Positions 1 through 6,442 of a stretch of 9,169 bases of DNA are shown here, in pieces. How positions within the stretch are numbered: position 1 is the first letter of the stretch; each line of letters begins with the position of its first letter. The translations under genes and the position numbers were made by a program. The notes beneath the pieces are model-generated. The model did not search any database, had not been told where the DNA came from, and saw only the letters and a program-made list of their open reading frames with translations. Origin of the DNA: Nocardioidaceae bacterium (GTDB lineage Bacteria > Actinomycetota > Actinomycetes > Propionibacteriales > Nocardioidaceae); assembly GCA_013696065.1 (NCBI GenBank), contig JACCZJ010000458.1:1-9169 (forward strand). The letters run 5' to 3'.

Positions 1-698
1 AGGAAGCACTGCTGGCAGCGGTGCAAGGCGCGGCGGCTGACAGCGCGGTGCGCTGCGTGGTGCTGACGGGGAGCGGGCGCGCCTTTTCGGTGGGGCAGGA
101 CTTGCGCGAACATCTCGACAACCTCACCACCAAACCCCTCGAAGACGTGTGGTCCACGGTTCAGGACCACTACTCCCCCATCGCGCTCTGCCTCGCGACG
201 ATGGAGAAACCAGTTGTAGCCGCAGTCAACGGTGTCGCGGCGGGAGCTGGTATGTCGCTGGCGTTGGCCTGCGATGTGCGCCTCGCGGCTGAGTCGGCGT
301 CCTTCAACACTGCATTTACTTCGGTGGCCCTTTCGTGTGACACCGGCGTGTCATGGACGCTGCCTCGCGTGGTGGGAGCAGCCCGGGCCGCCTCGCTGCT
401 GATGGTGCCGCGCACGATAGGCTCGGCGGAGGCGTTGGCGCTCGGACTGGTGACCGAGGTGGTGCCGGACGAGGAGCTCAGCTCGCGCGCGTCCGCTGTC
501 GCCCTGCGGCTGGCCGCTGGACCTACATTGGCGTATGCGTGTGTCAAGAAGGCCCTCACCTTCTCCGCTACCCACTCTCTCGAAGAGACATTGGCGCTGG
601 AGGGTCAGCTGATGGCGCTGACTGGGTCCTCCGAGGACCACCGAAGCGCCGTACAGTCTTTTGTGGCCAAGGAAAAGCCGGCTTTTCGGGGACGTTGA
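1..698 (+). CDS. Enoyl-CoA hydratase/isomerase family protein (5'-truncated)
   Basis: This is the C-terminal part of a crotonase-fold protein. The reading frame is open from base 3, so the GTG at 21 is an internal Val and the real start lies before the window. Visible hallmarks are FSVGQDL followed by GVAAGAGMSLALACDVRLA, which build the CoA-binding site and oxyanion hole, then a C-terminal helical region ending AKEKPAFRGR. The segment SCDTGVSWTLPRVVG aligns from memory with the E. coli PaaG segment IPDCGGTWLLPRVAG and keeps the Asp used by PaaG-type isomerases. It lacks the Glu of classical hydratases at the neighbouring position. The protein should act in the cytoplasm on an enoyl-CoA, in fatty-acid or phenylacetate-type degradation. 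The substrate cannot be told from sequence, and no paa or fad partner is visible. The stop overlaps the next gene's start (TGATG). Confidence 0.9.
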   Translation, partial: EALLAAVQGAAADSAVRCVVLTGSGRAFSVGQDLREHLDNLTTKPLEDVWSTVQDHYSPIALCLATMEKPVVAAVNGVAAGAGMSLALACDVRLAAESASFNTAFTSVALSCDTGVSWTLPRVVGAARAASLLMVPRTIGSAEALALGLVTEVVPDEELSSRASAVALRLAAGPTLAYACVKKALTFSATHSLEETLALEGQLMALTGSSEDHRSAVQSFVAKEKPAFRGR

Positions 699-1528
699 TG
701 ACTTGCTCACCGCAATCACGCAGGTCGCTTGCGCACACGGCGGCATTGCTCTCGGCATGCGCGCTCGTCGCCGCCATGATCTCCAGCGACCCGGCCAGAG
801 CGCGACCACCGGCAGATGGTCTTGCTGAGACCCTCAACGGCTCGTCTGGACGCCCCCTTCCAGAGATCATCGGGGCTCGTCCCAAGGTCCGACAGATGAT
901 CACGATCAGCTCGCCATCGTTCGCCTCGACCAGCGGCACACTCAAGGCCTGGCGACGCGACGCGCGTGCCGAATGGGTGCTGGCGCGCAGGCCCGTGCAG
1001 GTGGTCCTGGGCTACAGAGGCTGGGTCAAGGCGAAAGCGCGCAACCAAAGCACGGGTACGACGCCAGCGGGGCGCTTCCGACTCCCCTACGCCTTCGGCA
1101 ACTCACCTGATCCCGGCGCTCAACTCAGCTATCGCCACGTGGATGCGGGCGATTGGTGGCCGTACGAGCCTCGTGATGCGGCGACGTACAACGTTTACCA
1201 ACCTCACCGAGCCGCCCGGACCCGCTGGCGGGCGGACTACGCCGAGCGGCTTGCCTCTTACGGCGGCCAGTACGGCTATGCCCTCGTGGTGGGCTTCAAC
1301 CTCCCCAGCGGTGTGCACTACTCGAAGCAGCGCCGACAGTGGGTGGCGCGCAACCAGGCAGACACCACCCGCGGTGGGGGCATCTTCCTCCACGTGAGAG
1401 GCGACGGCCTCACCGCTGGGTGTGTGGCGATGAGCCGCCGCAACATGCGCTGGGTGGTGCGTTGGGTCAGGCCAGGCGCCCAGCCCCGCCTCGTGATGGG
1501 TCCCCACGCCTACATCGTCACCCTGTAA
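698..1528 (+). CDS. Secreted L,D-transpeptidase-like protein (YkuD/COG3786 type)
   Basis: A 276-residue exported protein. I chose ATG 698 because it overlaps the upstream TGA as TGATG and has GGGGA five bases before it. The frame is open much further upstream, but that part is a shadow of the preceding gene. Residues 1-35 look like a signal peptide: SRRSLAH, which faintly resembles a Tat motif, a hydrophobic stretch at about 11-28, and a likely cut after ARA. The C-terminal half carries a TTPAGRF motif (121-127) and the catalytic region IFLHVRGDGLTAGCVAM, with His232 and nucleophile Cys242. The usual SHGC is TAGC here, as I recall for the COG3786 branch. The family remodels peptide cross-links of peptidoglycan outside the membrane, but this branch is poorly characterised, so transpeptidase activity is inferred. 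It is probably cotranscribed with the crotonase gene, although no functional link is evident. Confidence 0.85.
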   Translation: MTCSPQSRRSLAHTAALLSACALVAAMISSDPARARPPADGLAETLNGSSGRPLPEIIGARPKVRQMITISSPSFASTSGTLKAWRRDARAEWVLARRPVQVVLGYRGWVKAKARNQSTGTTPAGRFRLPYAFGNSPDPGAQLSYRHVDAGDWWPYEPRDAATYNVYQPHRAARTRWRADYAERLASYGGQYGYALVVGFNLPSGVHYSKQRRQWVARNQADTTRGGGIFLHVRGDGLTAGCVAMSRRNMRWVVRWVRPGAQPRLVMGPHAYIVTL

Positions 1529-1556
1529 CCACCCCTCCCCCCTTCTTTTTCGTTGA

Positions 1557-1705
1557 CAGGTCAGTCGCCTCCCTTCGAGAGGTCAGTCGCCTCCCTTCGA
1601 AGGCGCTAAGCGACCACTCAACGGGCTCGCTGTCCGGGGGAGGTTAGCGACCACCCAAGGCGAGGTTAGCGACCACTCAACGGGAGGTTAGCGGGGCATT
1701 CGAGC
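1557..1705. repeat. Cluster of short ~22-nt intergenic repeats between convergent genes
   Basis: Two families lie side by side. Family A (core AGGTCAGTCGCCTCCCTTCG) occurs at 1558-1578 and 1580-1600 with a period of 22. Family B (core GAGGTTAGCGACCAC) starts at 1640 and 1662, again a period of 22, with a truncated copy (GAGGTTAGCGGGG) at 1684 and a diverged copy at 1603-1625. The A and B cores share roughly 11 of 16 aligned positions. GTCGCCTCCC (1586-1595) can also pair with GGGAG plus GCGAC (1638-1642 and 1647-1651) around a 4-nt bulge. The cluster fills most of the 189-nt gap between the stops of two convergent genes, so a terminator or dispersed-repeat role is possible. Function is unknown. 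Confidence 0.75.
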
Positions 1706-1717
1706 AAGCGGCGGCGA

Positions 1718-2536
1718 TTAACGGGACCCGCCGATGGCGGCCAGCAGTCCACGAGGACCTCGCCTGGTCAAGTACCGCTCGCTCGGGTCAGAACCCAGTT
1801 CGACCGTGACACTTGCCCCCTCGTGTCGAGCGTTGAACCATTGGCTGAGTGTGCCGTGGCAGACACCGGCGCAGTCGAACTCCTTGATAGGCAGGGCCAT
1901 CTCCTGCGACAGGCGGCGCGCGAATGGGCGGTCCTTAGCTCCGTACACGTCAATGCCGTAGAGCGGTGAGTGGAAGCTGACGACATAGTCGGGGTCGACC
2001 CTGTTGAGGAAACGCCGCTGGGCTCGGGTCTCTGGCTCCGACCATGGCCGCGGGCCTGCGTAGTAATACCCAGTCAGTGGCTTCCATTTGACGCCGAAGT
2101 TGCGGTTGAGGTCGACCGCGCGGGCGTTGTGACGCTGTCCGCGCAGGACGCCGTCGGGGTTGTCCCTCGGAACGACCCACAGGTGTACGCCGCTGATCGC
2201 CCGACCGTCACGCAGCGAGTTGAGGATGACCTCACCGCCGGTCTCGTTGCCGTGTATGTCGGCGACCGCAACGACGGTCACCTCCGCTTGGCGGTCGCCG
2301 ACTTCCCAGGCACGGATCGGGCGGTCTTTGACGGAGTGTCCGATGATGCGCTTCGACAGCACCGCAGGTCGGGAGGGCACCTGCTGCCCGTTGACCTGCG
2401 CGATCACGGCATCGACTGATGCGGAGCCTGGGGCCGCCGACGTGGGACTGAGCCCCGCCGATGCGGCCGCTCCACCACCCAGCATCAACACCAACATGCC
2501 TGTCGTCACATACCAACGTCTCGCCGACATCGCCAT
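1718..2536 (-). CDS. Secreted M14-family zinc carboxypeptidase
   Basis: A 272-residue exported metallopeptidase. I take ATG 2536 as the start: it overlaps the tag stop as TGATG and follows GAAGGGG. An in-frame TTG at 2560 and an ATG at 2530 are alternatives. Residues 1-28 form a signal peptide (MSARRW, a hydrophobic core at about 9-25, then an Ala/Gly-rich exit), followed by a Ser/Ala/Pro-rich linker. The M14 site is complete: DIHGNE gives His95 and Glu98, SFHSPLYG gives His189, and TVELG gives the catalytic Glu246. DNPDG and DLNRNFG (substrate carboxylate binding) are also present. M14 enzymes remove C-terminal residues. Bacterial relatives of this compact type, such as MpaA, cut the D-Glu-DAP bond of murein peptides, which would suit the surrounding dap and cell-wall genes, but specificity is inferred. 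It is the last gene of the minus-strand run and is translationally coupled to tag. Confidence 0.88.
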   Translation of the reverse strand: MAMSARRWYVTTGMLVLMLGGGAAASAGLSPTSAAPGSASVDAVIAQVNGQQVPSRPAVLSKRIIGHSVKDRPIRAWEVGDRQAEVTVVAVADIHGNETGGEVILNSLRDGRAISGVHLWVVPRDNPDGVLRGQRHNARAVDLNRNFGVKWKPLTGYYYAGPRPWSEPETRAQRRFLNRVDPDYVVSFHSPLYGIDVYGAKDRPFARRLSQEMALPIKEFDCAGVCHGTLSQWFNARHEGASVTVELGSDPSERYLTRRGPRGLLAAIGGSR

Positions 2537-3108
2537 CACACCCCTTCGCGCACCCAACAATCTTTCACATGATCGTCGACAATTCCGGTGGCTTGCATTA
2601 ATGCGTATGCCGTGACCGGGCCGACGAACACAAAGCCACGTCGCTTCAGCTCCTTGCTCAGAGCCTGAGACTCAGCGGTTTGAGCTGGTATGTCGGCCAA
2701 GGTGGCGGGCGCCGGCCCTGCCTCGGGAGCAAAAGACCAGATCAGCTCAGCGAGACCCGCCTCGACATCGAGGGCTGCTCGGGCATTGCTGATGGCGGCG
2801 TCGATCTTCGCTCGATTCCGCACGATGCCGGCATCGGCCAACAGGCGTGCGCGATCGTCGGCGGTGAAAGCCGCCACAGCCGCAATCTCGAACCCGGCGA
2901 AGGCCGTCCTGAAGTTTTCGCGTTTGCGCAAGATTGTGAGCCATGACAAACCTGACTGGAAGGCCTCGAGAGTGAGCCGCTCGAACAACCCCTTGTCGTC
3001 TCTGACGGGTCGGCCCCACTCGTTGTCGTGGTAGTCGATGTAGTCAGGAGTCGAGCCCGCCCAGCCGCAACGACGCCGCGCGTCTGTCTGACCTGCCGGA
3101 CCGGTCAC
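2536..3108 (-). CDS. tag: DNA-3-methyladenine glycosylase I
   Basis: A 190-residue cytoplasmic base-excision repair enzyme that removes 3-methyladenine from alkylated DNA. The start is GTG 3108: GAGGAG lies six bases upstream, overlapping the stop of the preceding gene. A longer open frame to 3450 only shadows that neighbour. The family signature is complete: RRCGW (Cys14), YHDNEWG (His27), and VDDHVKDC (His180 and Cys184) reproduce the zinc site of E. coli Tag. LEAFQSGLSWLTILRKRE contains Glu48, matching the base-recognition Glu38 of E. coli. LSKELKRRGFVFVGPVTAYALMQ is the conserved C-terminal core. Length matches the family (about 187-190). The order DivIVA-domain protein then tag recalls M. 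tuberculosis Rv1209-Rv1210 (tagA), from memory. Confidence 0.96.
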   Translation of the reverse strand: MTGPAGQTDARRRCGWAGSTPDYIDYHDNEWGRPVRDDKGLFERLTLEAFQSGLSWLTILRKRENFRTAFAGFEIAAVAAFTADDRARLLADAGIVRNRAKIDAAISNARAALDVEAGLAELIWSFAPEAGPAPATLADIPAQTAESQALSKELKRRGFVFVGPVTAYALMQATGIVDDHVKDCWVREGV

Positions 3109-3114
3109 GTGGGA

Positions 3115-3120
3115 CTCCTC
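3115..3120 (-). promoter_or_regulatory. Ribosome binding site deciding the tag start
   Basis: On the minus strand the sequence reads GAGGAG, then six bases, then GTG. It overlaps the TGA of the DivIVA-domain gene (3121-3119), so termination there and initiation of tag are close enough to be coupled. It supports GTG 3108 over any start further upstream in the open frame. Confidence 0.75.
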
Positions 3121-3520
3121 ACGTGGTGGTCGGTCGCAGATCTGGGTCGTCGGGCTTCTCAGAAGCTGAGGACGCGTCAGGCTCCTCATAAGCCGAGGAC
3201 GCGGCGGGCTTCTCAAAACCTGAGGGCACGGCGGGATCAGAAGCCCCCTCAGCCCGCTGGGCCTCGCCGTAGTCGTCGCGAGCCAACAGATCGGCCTGGA
3301 GACGCGACAAGAGCGCATCCACCTCGTCCATGCGGTAGCCCCGCAGCGCCGTACTGAACCGCACGTCTCGCACATCGTCCGCGGTGAGCGGCCGACCGGT
3401 GGGGATGGTGGAGTCCGGCCGGTCGTCATACACCTCGGCCATCGACTCACCGCGGCCCACCAGCACGACCGACAACCCCCCGATGACCAGCACGATGACG
3501 ACTATCCAGACCCAGGTCAC
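3119..3520 (-). CDS. Small DivIVA-domain membrane protein with a repeat tail
   Basis: A 133-residue protein starting at GTG 3520, nine bases after the LOG-gene stop and without a strong ribosome binding site. Residues 3-22 (WVWIVVIVLVIGGLSVVLVG) form one membrane segment. A short DivIVA-like module follows at about 44-78 (LTADDVRDVRFSTALRGYRMDEVDALLSRL), the form found in actinobacterial DivIVA/Wag31-type proteins: a small N-terminal lipid- or pole-associating motif rather than a full coiled coil. The tail (about 95-125) is acidic, poor in hydrophobics and built from a 9-residue repeat (see 3152-3232). Members of this group sit next to tag in many actinobacteria. A role in polar growth or division is an inference from the domain only. 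The partner is unknown. Confidence 0.85.
   Translation of the reverse strand: MTWVWIVVIVLVIGGLSVVLVGRGESMAEVYDDRPDSTIPTGRPLTADDVRDVRFSTALRGYRMDEVDALLSRLQADLLARDDYGEAQRAEGASDPAVPSGFEKPAASSAYEEPDASSASEKPDDPDLRPTTT
3152..3232 (-). repeat. Three 27-bp in-frame tandem repeats coding a 9-residue unit
   Basis: Units lie at 3152-3178, 3179-3205 and 3206-3232, head to tail with no spacer. They encode AVPSGFEKP, AASSAYEEP and DASSASEKP in the tail of the DivIVA-domain protein. The glutamates and prolines are conserved and the length is a multiple of three, so copy number could vary without breaking the frame. Confidence 0.85.
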
Positions 3521-3529
3521 CGGGTCAAC

Positions 3530-4396
3530 TCACTCGGCCGCATGCGGTTTGACCGGGCTGGTTCCAGATCCGGGCTGGTCGCCCCTGCGTTGCTGCCGCG
3601 CCGCCACCACGATCGCGACGGCCTCGTCGACGTCGTCTGTCACCTGCATCAGGTCGAGGTCCTTGTCTCCGACCTTGCCGTCGGCGAGTACGACGTCTCG
3701 CACCCAGTCGATGAGCCCACCCCAATATCGAGTGCCGAGCAGCACGATGGGGAACGAAGTCACCTTCTGGGTCTGCACGAGGGTGACGGCCTCGAAGATC
3801 TCGTCGAACGTGCCGAAGCCACCGGGCAAGGCGATGAAACCCTCCGCGTACTTCACGAACATCGTCTTGCGGGCGAAGAAATACCGGAAGTTGATGCCGA
3901 TATCCACCCACTCATTGAGCCCAGACTCAAAGGGCAACTCGATCCCAAGACCGACCGAGTCGCCACCGGCTTGGGAGGCACCTTTGTTGGCGGCCTCCAT
4001 CGCCCCAGGCCCTCCGCCCGTGATCACCGCATAACCGGCGGCGACCAGCGCGCGGCCCAGCTCCACAGCTTGCTCATAGTCCGCGTCGCCCGGGCGGCAG
4101 CGAGCCGAACCGAAGACTGATATCGCCGGGCCGAGCTCAGCTAGCGCACCGAAGCCCTCGACGAACTCAGCCTGGATGCGCATGACACGCCACGGGTCGG
4201 TGTGGACCCATTCGGAGGCACCGCGTGAATCGAGCAGCCGCTGGTCGGTGGTCGAGGCCGAGACCTGAGAGCGCCGCATGATGACGGGTCCTCGCCGTCG
4301 CTCAAGCGGCCTCGCGGGTTGGTCCTTAGCCGCTTGATCCGGCGCCGAACTTTTTTTGGTTTCGGCGGCCGGGTCATCGGAGTGCTTCCTTCGCAT
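3530..4396 (-). CDS. LOG-family Rossmann-fold protein (TIGR00730; possible nucleotide 5'-monophosphate phosphoribohydrolase)
   Basis: A 288-residue cytoplasmic protein of the lysine-decarboxylase-like LOG family. The nucleotide-binding core runs from about 90 to 270: ISVFGSARC, then ITGGGPGAMEAANKGA (125-140), FARKTMF with Arg176/Lys177, and the hallmark PGGFGTFDE (191-199) whose Glu and glycines bind the ribose phosphate. Characterised members hydrolyse cytokinin riboside monophosphates to free base and ribose 5-phosphate. The older label of lysine decarboxylase is not supported by this motif. The natural substrate in this organism is unknown. The first 60 or so residues are a charged, probably disordered extension. 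In M. tuberculosis a LOG protein (Rv1205) lies between dapE (Rv1202) and the DivIVA-tag pair, similar to this order. First gene of the minus-strand run. Start ATG 4396 is preceded closely by a -10-like TAGGTT. Confidence 0.93.
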   Translation of the reverse strand: MRRKHSDDPAAETKKSSAPDQAAKDQPARPLERRRGPVIMRRSQVSASTTDQRLLDSRGASEWVHTDPWRVMRIQAEFVEGFGALAELGPAISVFGSARCRPGDADYEQAVELGRALVAAGYAVITGGGPGAMEAANKGASQAGGDSVGLGIELPFESGLNEWVDIGINFRYFFARKTMFVKYAEGFIALPGGFGTFDEIFEAVTLVQTQKVTSFPIVLLGTRYWGGLIDWVRDVVLADGKVGDKDLDLMQVTDDVDEAVAIVVAARQQRRGDQPGSGTSPVKPHAAE

Positions 4397-4402
4397 GTCT
4401 CC

Positions 4403-4408
4403 AACCTA
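4403..4408 (-). promoter_or_regulatory. Candidate -10 element for the LOG-DivIVA-tag-M14 run
   Basis: TAGGTT (pattern TAnnnT) on the minus strand, six bases before ATG 4396. At normal spacing transcription would begin at or next to the A of the start codon, giving a leaderless mRNA. A GGAG lies between them but only two bases from the ATG, too close for usual ribosome binding. No good -35 is seen. Confidence 0.4.
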
Positions 4409-4512
4409 ACGATCGATGCCGTCCAACCGTGGAAGGTATGACATCGACCCGGGGGGAGGGTGCGTCCCCGACCGGAGGTAGCGGCTGCGGCTCGACGTGG
4501 CGCCCAGCCACA

Positions 4513-4558
4513 AGGATCCGAGTGTGCCGTCGCCCGAGCGACGTGTGACTCGGATCCT
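4513..4558 (-). terminator. Nested hairpin, probable dapE terminator
   Basis: Perfect 11-bp arms AGGATCCGAGT (4513-4523) and ACTCGGATCCT (4548-4558) enclose a 4x4 internal loop and then a second 6-bp stem (CGTCGC 4528-4533, GCGACG 4538-4543) closed by a CCGA tetraloop. It lies 28 bases after the dapE stop and before the LOG gene, which is transcribed the same way. The downstream minus-strand sequence begins TTGTGG, a poor U-tract, as is common in actinobacterial terminators. A role as RNA processing signal or protein site cannot be excluded. The remaining 4397-4586 spacer holds only the LOG promoter candidate and no convincing gene. Confidence 0.7.
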
Positions 4559-4586
4559 CCGGGCATGGTCGGGCTCAAGCCCTCGC

Positions 4587-5645
4587 TCACGCCAACCAGG
4601 CTGACATGTGCTCGAGACATGACCGCAGGTGGGCGTGAGGCACGAACTCGGCCTGGGTATGCGCAAGCTCGGGGTTGCCAGGGCCGTAGTTCACGGCGGG
4701 TATGCCGAGCGAGCTGAATCGCGACACATCGGTCCAGCCGAACTTCGGCTTGGCTGCCCCGCCGACCGTCTCGAGGAAAGCCGCAGCAGCAGGCCGGTGC
4801 AGCCCTGGCATTGCCCCGGGCGCCGAGTCGGACACCGCCACGTCGAGGCCCGAAAACACCTCACGCATGTGCTCCGCTGCCTGCGCCTCACTGCGATCAG
4901 GGGCAAAGCGATAGTTGATGCTGACCGTGCAGGCATCGGGGATCACGTTGCCCGCGACTCCCCCGCGAATCGCCACGGCGCTGAGCCCCTCGTGGTAGCG
5001 CAGCCCGTCGATGACCGGTTGTCGCGGCTCGTATGCCGCCAGGCGCGTCAAGACCTCACCGGCCGCGTGGATGGCGTTGACGCCTTTCCAGGCGCGCGCA
5101 CTGTGGGCGCGACTACCGCTGGTCGACACGTCGACTCGCATCGTGCCCTGACAACCCGCCTCCACCATGGCGTTCGACGGCTCCATCAGCACCGCGAAGT
5201 CAGCCGTCAAGATCTCTGGCCGCACGGCCGAGATGAGGGTGAGCCCGTTGCGGTCGGCCTCGACTTCCTCGGCCTCATAGAAGACATAGGTCACGTCGCG
5301 GACGGGTTCGGCGAGTGAAGAGCTGAGCGCAAGGGCGATTGCGACGCCGCCCTTCATGTCGCATGACCCCAATCCGTGGATGTTCTCGCCATCGTCGCGG
5401 GAGGGCAGGTTGGCGTGGATGGGCACGGTGTCCACGTGGCCGGCGATGACCACTCTCTCGTCGCGGCCTAACGCCGTACGCGCGACCAGAGAGTTCTGAT
5501 GCCGCCACAGTTCGAGCCAGGGCACCGGTTTGAGCGCGTCCTCGATGGCGTCGGTGATGATCTGCTCGTTGCCACTGACGGACTCGATATCCACGAGAGC
5601 TGCTGTCAAGGCAACGATGTCTTGGCTGAGGTCAAGCGATGTCAT
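4587..5645 (-). CDS. dapE: Succinyl-diaminopimelate desuccinylase
   Basis: A 352-residue M20-family zinc hydrolase. It converts N-succinyl-LL-diaminopimelate to LL-diaminopimelate plus succinate, in the lysine and peptidoglycan-DAP pathway, in the cytoplasm. The two-metal site is complete: AGHVDTVP (His70, Asp72), GSCDMKGG (Asp96), YEAEEVE (catalytic Glu126, metal-binding Glu127), LMEPSN (Glu155) and LAHTQAEFVP (His329). The lid/dimerisation domain lies between, at about 170-280 (SRAHSARAWKGVNAI, RGGVAGNVIPD). Length matches M. tuberculosis DapE (about 354). I chose ATG 5645, which gives the usual N-terminus (LDLSQDIVALTAALVDIES). An in-frame GTG at 5690 would add 15 residues of no family character. 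It follows the VOC gene after 86 nt, has no ribosome binding site, and has a -10-like hexamer just ahead. Confidence 0.95.
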   Translation of the reverse strand: MTSLDLSQDIVALTAALVDIESVSGNEQIITDAIEDALKPVPWLELWRHQNSLVARTALGRDERVVIAGHVDTVPIHANLPSRDDGENIHGLGSCDMKGGVAIALALSSSLAEPVRDVTYVFYEAEEVEADRNGLTLISAVRPEILTADFAVLMEPSNAMVEAGCQGTMRVDVSTSGSRAHSARAWKGVNAIHAAGEVLTRLAAYEPRQPVIDGLRYHEGLSAVAIRGGVAGNVIPDACTVSINYRFAPDRSEAQAAEHMREVFSGLDVAVSDSAPGAMPGLHRPAAAAFLETVGGAAKPKFGWTDVSRFSSLGIPAVNYGPGNPELAHTQAEFVPHAHLRSCLEHMSAWLA

Positions 5646-5652
5646 GGCCGCT

Positions 5653-5658
5653 ATTGTG
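5653..5658 (-). promoter_or_regulatory. Candidate -10 element for dapE
   Basis: CACAAT on the minus strand lies seven bases before ATG 5645, and no Shine-Dalgarno sequence is present between them. The match to TAnnnT is imperfect (first base C) and no -35 is evident. If used, it would give a leaderless dapE mRNA independent of the VOC gene. Confidence 0.3.
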
Positions 5659-5731
5659 TCGAACCAGTGCAGTCCGGCCGCGAGCAGCACATCATCGAGG
5701 GGGGAGATGCCAGACTCCTCCGCAGCCAGCC

Positions 5732-6418
5732 TTACGGCGTGAAGACGCAGAACTCGTTGCCTTCGGGGTCAGCGCAGACTGTCCAGCTGATTTCGTCGTC
5801 AGCCGGCCTGACCACCTCGGCGCCGTCGCCGATAAGCAGATCAAGTGATTCGACGATCAAGTCCCAGTGGATGCGGTTCTTGGCCGACCTGGGTTCCGGG
5901 ACCGGGACGAAGCACCATCCCTCGAACGGCATACCGGGCACCTCGTCGAGCCACCACCAGCCCTTCTCCGCGTTGCCGCCCAGCTTTGCTCCGAAGACAT
6001 CCGCCCACCAGGTGGCGATACGGCGCGGGTCAGCCGCGTCGACGATGATCTCGTAGAGCCGGTATGACGTCAGGGCGTCGGCCTCCCGCACGAACGCGCA
6101 GAACTCGCCACCCTCTGGGTCCGCCATGACCGTCCATCCCCTGCCGGGATGGTCGGAGGCGGGCTCCAACACCGTGGCGCCGAGCTGGACCAACTCATCG
6201 ACGGAAGCCGCGTGTACGTCGATGTGCACGCGATGCTTGACGGTCTTGGGTTCCTCGACCCGGTTCATCCAGATTGTCTGTTCAGGTGTCGCGCCGATCA
6301 ACTTCCCGCCGTCGCCGTCGGGGCTGAAGTCCAGCCCCAGGGCTGCCGCCCAGAAGCGGCCGAGAGTTTCCTCTGAGTTGGTGTCCATACATAGGTCCTT
6401 GATACGAGCAAGCGCCAT
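5732..6418 (-). CDS. Two-domain VOC (glyoxalase/bleomycin-resistance-like) protein
   Basis: A 228-residue cytoplasmic protein made of two vicinal-oxygen-chelate domains in tandem. Domain 1 (about 1-111) opens with ALARIKDLCMDTNSEETLGRFW and closes with MADPEGGEFCAFV. Domain 2 (about 120-228) runs from YRLYEIIVDAADPRRIATWW to CADPEGNEFCVFTP. The matching DPEGxEFC endings show an internal duplication of the glyoxalase-like type common in actinobacteria. Members of the superfamily include dioxygenases, glyoxalases, epimerases and drug-binding proteins. Nothing here identifies the substrate, and a full metal triad is not obvious from reading alone. It is transcribed divergently from dapD and toward dapE. 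ATG 6418 has no good ribosome binding site but has TAGGGT seven bases upstream. Confidence 0.88.
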   Translation of the reverse strand: MALARIKDLCMDTNSEETLGRFWAAALGLDFSPDGDGGKLIGATPEQTIWMNRVEEPKTVKHRVHIDVHAASVDELVQLGATVLEPASDHPGRGWTVMADPEGGEFCAFVREADALTSYRLYEIIVDAADPRRIATWWADVFGAKLGGNAEKGWWWLDEVPGMPFEGWCFVPVPEPRSAKNRIHWDLIVESLDLLIGDGAEVVRPADDEISWTVCADPEGNEFCVFTP

Positions 6419-6425
6419 GTCTCAG

Positions 6426-6431
6426 ACCCTA
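6426..6431 (-). promoter_or_regulatory. Candidate -10 element for the VOC gene
   Basis: TAGGGT (TAnnnT) on the minus strand, seven bases before ATG 6418, with no Shine-Dalgarno sequence between. This fits a leaderless start. The -35 region falls at the edge of the first 62-bp repeat but shows no clear TTGACA-like hexamer. Confidence 0.35.
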
Positions 6432-6442
6432 GTACCGCCTGG

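Noticed and set aside
672..687. Perfect 16-nt palindrome GAAAAGCCGGCTTTTC at the end of the crotonase gene
   Set aside because: It encodes the family-typical EKPAF tail, so the symmetry is probably incidental. As a hairpin it has only six pairs, half of them A-T rich.
353..697. N-terminal extension of the transpeptidase-like gene back to 353
   Set aside because: The extension is the plus-two frame of the crotonase gene. The signal peptide begins naturally at ATG 698.
1557..1705. Possible small CRISPR array
   Set aside because: Repeats are adjacent with a period of about 22 and no unique 30-40 nt spacers, and no cas genes are present.
3109..3450. N-terminal extension of tag back to 3450
   Set aside because: It is a shadow of the DivIVA-domain gene. 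GTG 3108 has a well-spaced GAGGAG and gives the family length.
4406..4717. Open frames on both strands in the dapE-LOG spacer
   Set aside because: They overlap dapE or the hairpin, have no domain character and look like chance frames in GC-rich DNA.
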